Below are positions 5,698 through 11,864 of a DNA stretch of 11,864 bases, in pieces (position 1 is the stretch's first letter; the number at the start of each line of letters is the position of its first letter). The stretch is from an uncultured Methanobrevibacter sp. (GTDB lineage: Archaea; Methanobacteriota; Methanobacteria; Methanobacteriales; Methanobacteriaceae): the NCBI GenBank assembly GCA_900319985.1, contig ONQL01000061.1, positions 1-11,864 on the forward strand. Reading direction: 5' to 3'. Made by a program: the position numbers and the translations under genes. The notes under the pieces were generated by a model. It had not been told where the DNA came from, did no database searches, and worked only from the letters and a program-made list of their open reading frames with translations.

Positions 5698-6213
5698 ATG
5701 ATGAGAAGATGTCCACAATGCGGTACAGCAGGTGACGATGTGTATGGATTTTGTATAAAATGCGGATATGAATTTCCAAAAATCACACAGGACAAAGACA
5801 CATGTCCATTATGCGGATATAAAAATCCCGAAGAAGCGGAATTCTGCGTCAAATGCGGAACACCATTGCTATTTAAAAAGAATCCTGAAAACAATGTAAA
5901 AGTAGTAAACCCGATTGTTATCCAAAAGGAATACGCCTCTGCTCCAGTTGAAACAGGCAGAACCAGCAGACTGCTGATATTTATAGGATACTTCTTTGCA
6001 ATATTGGGAAGCATCATCGGATTAATCATTGCGATTTATCTGATTACCCGAAAAGACCCTAGCGCAAAAAAACACGGATACATCCAGATTGCAATAATAC
6101 TGTTCTATTTGATATTGCTTGCGATAATGTTTGCAACAGGTGCAATACCTCCGGAAGTCATTACTGACTACAAAACATTACTTATGGGAAACTTTACCCC
6201 TCTCAACAGGTAG
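5698..6213 (+). CDS. Double zinc-ribbon membrane protein
   Basis: A 171-residue protein with two zinc ribbons at the N terminus and two membrane helices after a linker. Ribbon 1 uses C5, C8, C19 and C22 (CPQCG, CIKCG); ribbon 2 uses C36, C39, C50 and C53 (CPLCG, CVKCG). Membrane segments are about 92-117 and 127-147, joined by a short basic loop (RKDPSAKKHG). Proteins with this layout are common in Methanobrevibacter and many other prokaryotes and are mostly uncharacterised. The ribbons probably face the cytoplasm and bind protein or nucleic acid, which is inference from the type. The 3' end overlaps rimI on the other strand by 36 nt. The start may be either of two adjacent ATG codons. Confidence 0.85.
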   Translation: MMRRCPQCGTAGDDVYGFCIKCGYEFPKITQDKDTCPLCGYKNPEEAEFCVKCGTPLLFKKNPENNVKVVNPIVIQKEYASAPVETGRTSRLLIFIGYFFAILGSIIGLIIAIYLITRKDPSAKKHGYIQIAIILFYLILLAIMFATGAIPPEVITDYKTLLMGNFTPLNR

Positions 6214-6633
6214 ATACATTATTATGGCCGCATCCCCATCTTCATAATATCCAGGAACAACCCTATCCTTTATAAAATTAAATTTTTCATAAAACTCAAC
6301 CGCACCTAAATTGCTTTTTCTGACCTCAAGATAGATTGCATCAATCGGAAGCATTGACAAAACGGTAATGGCGCGTATGAACAATTCGGTTCCGGCTCCC
6401 TGACGGCGATAGTTCTTATCAACAGCTATTGAAATAATATGGCCCTGATTTTCATATTTTATCCAGAACATCACATACCCTACAACATAATCATCCTTTT
6501 CGGCAACCAGAAAACCAATTCCCATGTCATAGAGCTGCTGAAACATGTTTATTCCATATGATTGGTCAAATGACATGTTTTCAATTTCAAAAACCCTCTT
6601 TAAATCTTTTGGAACAAACTTTCTAACTTTCAT
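6178..6633 (-). CDS. rimI: RimI-like N-terminal acetyltransferase
   Basis: A GNAT-family enzyme that transfers acetyl from acetyl-CoA to protein N-termini; archaeal RimI homologues act as broad N-alpha-acetyltransferases. In the 151-residue protein the acetyl-CoA motif RRQGAG is at 76-81, after the strand HIISIAVDKNY. The LEVRKSN segment (102-108) holds E103, and FYEKFNF holds Y115; both align with the catalytic pair known from bacterial RimI. The ATG at 6633 is chosen. A longer frame from a TTG at 6657 would put the TATA-like box (6657-6664) inside the gene, whereas that box about 25 nt before 6633 suits a leaderless message. It is convergent with the zinc-ribbon gene (36-nt overlap) and divergent from UPF0146. 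The target protein is not known. Confidence 0.87.
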   Translation of the reverse strand: MKVRKFVPKDLKRVFEIENMSFDQSYGINMFQQLYDMGIGFLVAEKDDYVVGYVMFWIKYENQGHIISIAVDKNYRRQGAGTELFIRAITVLSMLPIDAIYLEVRKSNLGAVEFYEKFNFIKDRVVPGYYEDGDAAIIMYLPVERGKVSHK

Positions 6634-6655
6634 ACAAAAAAGTATTATAGAAAAC

Positions 6656-6667
6656 AATATATTTAAT
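6656..6667. promoter_or_regulatory. Shared divergent TATA region
   Basis: ATATATTTA reads as a TATA-like element on both strands. It is about 25 nt before the rimI ATG, suggesting a leaderless message. It is also about 40-50 nt before the UPF0146 ATG, whose leader would carry AAGGAG (6692-6697). Only one box is apparent in the 72-bp gap, so the two genes may compete for it. Confidence 0.45.
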
Positions 6668-6705
6668 TATTTTGATTGATTAAATTATTCTAAGGAGTAA
6701 AAAAA

Positions 6706-7095
6706 ATGTGGCGAGATTTTGGAGAGTATATCCTGAATGAGGTTGGTGATGAAGACGTAAGAATTGCAGAAGTTGCAGTGGGAAAATTCGACATGATTGC
6801 GCAGATGCTGTCTTCAAAGGAAAACATCACATTGATTAAAACAGACATCATCCCTGCAGATGAAAGCGTAATCATGGACGACATTACCAATCCCGACCCA
6901 AAGATATATAAAGGAATTGACATCATTTATTCAATAAGACCCCCAAGTGAACTGCAGCCGCATTTGGTCAAGCTGGCTCAAAAAGTCGGCTGCCAGCTAA
7001 TCATCAAACCCCTGACAAATGAGGATTTGAATACGCCAGGAGTCAAAATGAAGCTGAAGAATTTCAAAAGGGCGAGCTTTTACATTTTAAGGTGA
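6706..7095 (+). CDS. UPF0146 family protein
   Basis: A 129-residue archaeal protein of the uncharacterised UPF0146 family. The sequence resembles a minimal Rossmann fold of the SAM-methyltransferase type. A motif-I-like loop AEVAVGKFD (21-29) sits where the cofactor glycines would be, the acidic strand end TDIIPA (46-51) is next, and YSIRPPSELQPHL (75-87) replaces motif IV. It is far shorter than a normal methyltransferase, and no catalytic activity is known to me. The start is well supported by AAGGAG 8 nt before the ATG. It leads a tight three-gene unit: the calcium ATPase gene begins 4 nt after its stop, and the ribosome binding site of that gene overlaps the stop codon. Confidence 0.85.
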   Translation: MWRDFGEYILNEVGDEDVRIAEVAVGKFDMIAQMLSSKENITLIKTDIIPADESVIMDDITNPDPKIYKGIDIIYSIRPPSELQPHLVKLAQKVGCQLIIKPLTNEDLNTPGVKMKLKNFKRASFYILR

Positions 7096-7099
7096 TAAT

Positions 7100-9529
7100 A
7101 TGAGTGACATACTGACCCAATTCAAGACATCACTGGACGGACTAAGCTCAAGTGAAGCTAAAAAAAGACAGAAGGAATACGGACTGAATGAAATTGCCGA
7201 AAAACCACCTACACCATTGCCTATCCTATTTCTGTCCCAATTTGCAGATATCCTAATCGGACTTTTAATCGTTGCGGCGATTGCCGCATTTGCAATCGGA
7301 GACGTTATCGATGCCGGAGTAATAATTTTGGCAGTTCTTTTGAATGTGATTATGGGATTTATCCAGGAGTACCGATCACAGAAGGCCATTGAAAGCCTTA
7401 AGAATTTCATTACAAAACATGCCGTCGTCAAAAGGGATGGCAAGATTGCAGAAATTGATGCAAAAACATTGACCGTTGGCGACATCGTAGTTCTTGACGA
7501 AGGTTCAAAAGTACCTGCAGATTTGGTTTTGATTGAAAGCAATTCCCTAAGCTGTGATGAGTCTCAACTTACAGGAGAGTCCAAAGCCGTTGAAAAACAA
7601 ATCAACGATAAACTTTACATGGACTCAAACATCCTTTCAGGAAACGGACTTGGAGTTGTTGAAAACATTGGAATGTCCACAGAAATCGGAAAAATTGCCG
7701 ACATTGTCCAGGAAGACGATGAGGAAACTCCACTTGCAAAGCGTGTTGGAAAACTTGGAAAGACCTTATCTGCTATCGCAATAGTCGTATGTATAGCTAT
7801 TTTCATCATGGAGTTTTTAAAGGGAGTGCCTCTTGTCGAGACATTCATGACTGCAGTTTCACTGGCAGTTGCAGCAATTCCAGAAGGTCTTCCAGCAGTT
7901 CTGACATTGACACTTGCCCTTGGAATGTCGGAAATGGCAAAGTCAAACGCAATCGTCAGAAAGCTCCTGTCAGTCGAGACCCTGGGTTCATGTACAGTCA
8001 TCTGCAGTGACAAGACAGGTACACTGACCGAGAATAAAATGACCGTAGTCGAGAGTTTTTGCACAAATGAAGAAAAAACACAGCTAATCGGAAAATTATG
8101 CAACAATGCTACCCTGGACAATGATAAAGTCATCGGAGATCAAACTGACGGAGCCATTCTAAAGCATTGCAGGGAATGTGATGCAACACTTGAAAGAATC
8201 GATGAAATTCCACTTGACAGCAATCGTAAAATGATGACCACTACACACATATTGGACAGTGAAAATAATATTGTTTTATCCAAAGGTGCTCCAGAAATAA
8301 TTTTAGACAAATGCAAATATATAGATAGAAATGGAAGTATCGAAATTATTGATGATAAAACCAAGGAAATGATAGTTGAAAAGATTGGTGAAATGAGCGG
8401 ACATGCACTCAGAACAATCGGATTTGCATACAAGATAAATGACACCCAGACACCTGAAGAGGATTTGACATTTACAGGACTGCTCGGTTTAATCGATCCG
8501 CCTAAAAAGGATGTGAAAAAATCCGTAAAGGACTGCATCAGCGCTGGAATCGACATCATAATGATTACCGGAGACCATGAAAAGACCGCTTGTGCAATTG
8601 CAAGAGACATCGGCATCCTGACCGACGGAAAGGTAATGACCGGAGCCGAACTTGACACTCTAAGCGATGAGGAATACCTGAAAATCGCTGCGGAAATTCA
8701 GGTCTATGCAAGAGTAAAACCGACACAAAAAATGAAAATAGTTGAAACACTTAAAAAACTGGACAATGTTGTTGCAATGACAGGAGACGGCGTAAACGAT
8801 GCACCTGCACTTAAAAAGGCATCAATTGGAGTTGCAATGGGTGACGGAACAGATGTTGCAAAAGAAGCGTCAGACATGATTCTTCAAAACAACGACTTTA
8901 CAACAATCGTCAAAGCTATTGAATGCGGAAGGAAAATATATGACAACATCAAAAGATTCGTCAAATATCAGGTCTCCACAAATGTCGGAGCAATACTGAC
9001 AATCATCGGAACTTCACTTCTGAATCTGCCTCTGCCATTCAATCCGGCACAGCTTTTATGGCTCAACATTGTAATGGACGGACCTCCAGCACAGATGCTG
9101 GGTATTGAAGGCGCTGAAAGAAACATTATGAAAAGACCTCCCGAAAAGGGAGATATACTGACCAAAAATACTATGCTTCAGATACTGATTTTAGGCATAG
9201 TAATGGCAATAGGAACAATATGCGTATTCACATATGAAATATCTACAGGGGTTTCAACAAGAAAGGCAATGACAGTTGCATTCACCTTGTTTGTAGTATA
9301 CCAATTGATGAATGCGTTCAATGGAAGGGCAAACTCAGAAAAATCAAGCAAATATCTTTATTTGGGAATCATCATTTCATTCTTGCTTCAGCTGTTGATT
9401 TTATACATTCCTCAGCTGCAGACAATATTTAGAACAACATCAATCGACCCGATTGACTGGGTGATAATCCTTGCGGTTTCATCAACAATATTGATAGCCC
9501 AAAAAATAATGGACAAGGTGCTAAAATGA
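7100..9529 (+). CDS. P2A-type calcium-transporting ATPase (SPCA-like)
   Basis: Membrane ion pump, 809 residues, most like the SPCA/PMR1 branch of P2A ATPases that export Ca2+, and in some cases Mn2+. In order: N-terminal cation ATPase domain (about 1-45), M1-M2 (42-90), actuator domain with TGES (158-161), M3-M4 with PEGLP (261-265), phosphorylation site DKTGT (D304), nucleotide domain with KGAPE (395-399), hinge TGDGVNDAP (561-569), and M5-M10 (about 620-805). M6 reads NIVMDGPPAQMLG (656-668). The ion ligands E262, N656 and D660 are present, whereas the second-site Glu of SERCA M5 is Ala (A631), predicting one ion per ATP. Q665 matches the PMR1 Gln linked to Mn2+ selectivity; its V335 partner is Leu here (L268). 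The GGTGAT ribosome binding site overlaps the UPF0146 stop. The substrate is inferred. Confidence 0.9.
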   Translation: MSDILTQFKTSLDGLSSSEAKKRQKEYGLNEIAEKPPTPLPILFLSQFADILIGLLIVAAIAAFAIGDVIDAGVIILAVLLNVIMGFIQEYRSQKAIESLKNFITKHAVVKRDGKIAEIDAKTLTVGDIVVLDEGSKVPADLVLIESNSLSCDESQLTGESKAVEKQINDKLYMDSNILSGNGLGVVENIGMSTEIGKIADIVQEDDEETPLAKRVGKLGKTLSAIAIVVCIAIFIMEFLKGVPLVETFMTAVSLAVAAIPEGLPAVLTLTLALGMSEMAKSNAIVRKLLSVETLGSCTVICSDKTGTLTENKMTVVESFCTNEEKTQLIGKLCNNATLDNDKVIGDQTDGAILKHCRECDATLERIDEIPLDSNRKMMTTTHILDSENNIVLSKGAPEIILDKCKYIDRNGSIEIIDDKTKEMIVEKIGEMSGHALRTIGFAYKINDTQTPEEDLTFTGLLGLIDPPKKDVKKSVKDCISAGIDIIMITGDHEKTACAIARDIGILTDGKVMTGAELDTLSDEEYLKIAAEIQVYARVKPTQKMKIVETLKKLDNVVAMTGDGVNDAPALKKASIGVAMGDGTDVAKEASDMILQNNDFTTIVKAIECGRKIYDNIKRFVKYQVSTNVGAILTIIGTSLLNLPLPFNPAQLLWLNIVMDGPPAQMLGIEGAERNIMKRPPEKGDILTKNTMLQILILGIVMAIGTICVFTYEISTGVSTRKAMTVAFTLFVVYQLMNAFNGRANSEKSSKYLYLGIIISFLLQLLILYIPQLQTIFRTTSIDPIDWVIILAVSSTILIAQKIMDKVLK

Positions 9530-10311
9530 AGATACTCCTGCTTGGAGGAACCAAAGACTCCACAAACATCATAGAATTTATTAAAAACAGCTATGATGCA
9601 TACATCCTGACAACCACCACAACAGAGTATGGTGCCAAATTGGCAATGGAGGGCGGAAGTGACGATAGCATTGCCCGTCCGCTTCCCAAAGATGAAATCA
9701 TCAAAATCATAATTGACAATGGATTTGACATTCTGATTGATGCAACACATCCATTTGCAAAGCACATTACACAAACAAGCGCAAGCATTGCAAATGAGTT
9801 AAAAATTCCATATATTCGCTTTGAAAGACCTACCACAGACCTGAAAAATATCGACACATCACATATTCATTATGTAGAATCATTTGACGATGCAGGAAAA
9901 TTGATAGCTGAGAGATTCGATAAAGGAAATGTTCTGCATTTTGCAGGAGCCAACACCATGGAAGACATCCTGAAATATGTTTCCGCCGAAAGGTTCTATC
10001 CAAGAATTCTGAAAGTGGAAAGCTCACTTGAAAAATGTGAAAAACTAAACATCGATCCAGACCACATCATTCCAATGAAGGGAGCTGCAAGCCTTGAAGA
10101 AAACATTGATCTAATTGAGAGATATAATGCATCATCAATGATTACAAAGGAAAGCGGCGAAATAGGCGGAGTCGTTGAAAAGATACAGGCCGCAAATGAA
10201 ACAGACATTGCAGTGATTATGATTCAAAGACCAAAAATAGACGAATTAAATAAAAATGATGTTGTATCTAATTTGGATGAATTAGATATCAAATTAAAAA
10301 ACTTTTTTTAA
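9526..10311 (+). CDS. cbiJ: Cobalt-precorrin-6A reductase
   Basis: Reduces the macrocycle of cobalt-precorrin-6A with NAD(P)H in the anaerobic cobalamin pathway; methanogens need corrinoids for methyl transfer. The 261 residues match CbiJ/CobK length. Visible are the N-terminal LLLGGTKDS (4-12), the family signature DATHPFA (72-78), the acidic-aromatic region IRFERP (97-102), the MKGAAS loop (184-189) and TKESGEIGG (207-215), all at expected positions. Its ATG overlaps the ATPase stop (ATGA), with AAGGTG 5 nt upstream, so it is translated in the same message. The neighbouring ATPase and UPF0146 genes have no known role in cobalamin synthesis. Downstream, T-runs at the end of the gene probably terminate the message. 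Confidence 0.92.
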   Translation: MKILLLGGTKDSTNIIEFIKNSYDAYILTTTTTEYGAKLAMEGGSDDSIARPLPKDEIIKIIIDNGFDILIDATHPFAKHITQTSASIANELKIPYIRFERPTTDLKNIDTSHIHYVESFDDAGKLIAERFDKGNVLHFAGANTMEDILKYVSAERFYPRILKVESSLEKCEKLNIDPDHIIPMKGAASLEENIDLIERYNASSMITKESGEIGGVVEKIQAANETDIAVIMIQRPKIDELNKNDVVSNLDELDIKLKNFF

Positions 10312-10316
10312 AAATA
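10295..10316. terminator. Bidirectional A/T-run terminator
   Basis: The last codons and stop of cbiJ form an A6-C-T7-A5 arrangement. On the plus strand T7 (10303-10309) can end the cbiJ message. On the minus strand T5 (10311-10315) and T6 (10295-10300) lie 10-30 nt past the tRNA-Ser 3' end and can end the tuf-rpsJ-tRNA transcript. Confidence 0.5.
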
Positions 10317-10324
10317 GATATAAA

Positions 10325-10408
10325 CGCCGAGACTGGGATTTGAACCCAGGCGAGGGAAACCTCACAGGATTTCAAGTCCTGCGCCTTACCAGACTAGACT
10401 ATCTCGGC
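10325..10408 (-). tRNA. tRNA-Ser (UGA)
   Basis: An intact class II tRNA of 84 nt including discriminator G; CCA is not encoded. The acceptor stem is GCCGAGA (complement of 10402-10408) with TCTCGGC (complement of 10326-10332). The anticodon stem is CAGGA/TCCTG with loop CTTGAAA, giving anticodon UGA for serine codon UCA. The long variable arm is GAGG/CCTC, and the T-arm is CTGGG-TTCAAAT-CCCAG. The D-arm pairs GTCT with AGGC including one G-U pair. It is on the same strand as tuf and rpsJ and directly abuts the broken rpsJ, whose reading frame runs 15 nt into it. In relatives, as I recall, a full rpsJ is followed by this tRNA, so co-transcription is likely. Confidence 0.95.
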
Positions 10409-10609
10409 ATATGAAAAGGATTTTTCCCAAGAAGCTTTACCTTCCCCATCAGGAGATTTCCTTGTTGGTACAACTAATTTTTTAGTTGGTAATGGAATAG
10501 GACCAGATAAGTCAACACCAGTTCTTTCAGCAATTTTTTTAAGTTGATCACATACATATGCTAATTTTTCTGGATCTGTTCCTGTAAGCTTAATTCTTGC
10601 TTGATTCAT
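10394..10609 (-). pseudogene. rpsJ: rpsJ (uS10) lacking its 3' part, running into tRNA-Ser
   Basis: The frame encodes 71 residues. Residues 1-63, from MNQARIKLTG through GEGKASWEK, are a clear archaeal ribosomal protein uS10. The full protein is about 102 residues, so some 39 C-terminal residues are missing. After WEK the frame continues with four unrelated codons, then enters tRNA-Ser and stops at a TAG in its D-arm. uS10 is a core protein of the small-subunit head, and the lost strands are part of its fold, so this copy should not work. The start signals are intact: GGAGG (10617-10621, opposite strand) is 7 nt before the ATG. A small deletion between rpsJ and the tRNA, an assembly fault, or a second full copy elsewhere could explain it. 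Confidence 0.8.
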
Positions 10610-10621
10610 TTATTATCCTCC

Positions 10622-10658
10622 AAAAAACAAAAAGAAAAGAAAGTAAAAATTACTTTCT
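10622..10658 (-). terminator. Hairpin plus U-rich tract between tuf and rpsJ
   Basis: AGAAAGTAA (10638-10646) and TTACTTTCT (10650-10658) form a perfect 9-bp stem with a 3-nt loop. On the minus strand this is followed by T-rich sequence up to the rpsJ ribosome binding site. It lies about 18 nt past the tuf stop and may partially end the tuf message, lowering rpsJ expression relative to tuf, or mark a processing site. Confidence 0.55.
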
Positions 10659-10675
10659 AATTATTGTTTACAAAC

Positions 10676-11864
<1,189 letters not shown>

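Noticed and set aside
7615..8658. Long minus-strand open frames (172 codons each)
   Set aside because: They are antisense to a clear P-type ATPase; their Ser/Ile-rich sequence is what the reverse of that gene yields.
10325..10408. tRNA-Ser as an integration site that explains the rpsJ break
   Set aside because: Integration at tRNA genes normally alters the 3' side, but the break is on the 5' side, no integrase or partial tRNA copy is seen, and the 3' side is a normal cbiJ gene.

Overview
The window looks like chromosomal DNA of a methanogenic archaeon of the Methanobacteriales, most likely Methanobrevibacter or a close relative. The support is an archaeal elongation factor 1-alpha, an archaeal/eukaryal-type release factor aRF1, a uS10 gene, a UPF0146 protein, very AT-rich spacers, TATA-like boxes before genes, and GGAGG or GGTGAT ribosome binding sites. 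The order is a confident inference; the genus is less certain.

Layout. 1-720: a small type II toxin-antitoxin pair on the minus strand (RelE-like toxin carrying a CPKC knuckle, ribbon-helix-helix-like antitoxin). 720-1205: spacer with strongly skewed base composition, ending in the gdhA terminator. 1208-2542: NADP-type glutamate dehydrogenase (minus strand, TTG start). 2543-3046: a regulatory-looking spacer with a GC-rich palindrome at the likely gdhA start site, one GGAA-N6-TTCC site of the NrpR type, a hairpin plus T8 on the minus strand, and a 16-bp palindrome touching a TATA box. 3047-3295: small basic protein of unknown function. 3280-4524: aRF1. 4600-5577: unrecognised acidic protein with an apparent internal duplication. 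5698-6213: double zinc-ribbon membrane protein, tail to tail with a RimI-like N-acetyltransferase (6178-6633). 6706-10311: a tight three-gene unit on the plus strand of UPF0146 protein, SPCA/PMR1-like P2A calcium ATPase and cobalt-precorrin-6A reductase. 10325-11864, minus strand: tuf, then rpsJ, then tRNA-Ser(UGA).

How the parts relate. Most of the window is ordinary core metabolism and translation. The clearest anomaly is rpsJ: its reading frame matches uS10 up to about residue 63, then runs through 12 foreign bases straight into the tRNA-Ser gene and stops inside the tRNA. The C-terminal third or more of an essential ribosomal protein is therefore absent here, while its start signals and the tRNA look intact. 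A second rpsJ copy elsewhere, a recent deletion, or an assembly error would each explain it. The second point of interest is the gdhA upstream region, which holds several unassigned regulatory-looking sites. No CRISPR array, insertion sequence, rRNA or complete mobile element was seen.
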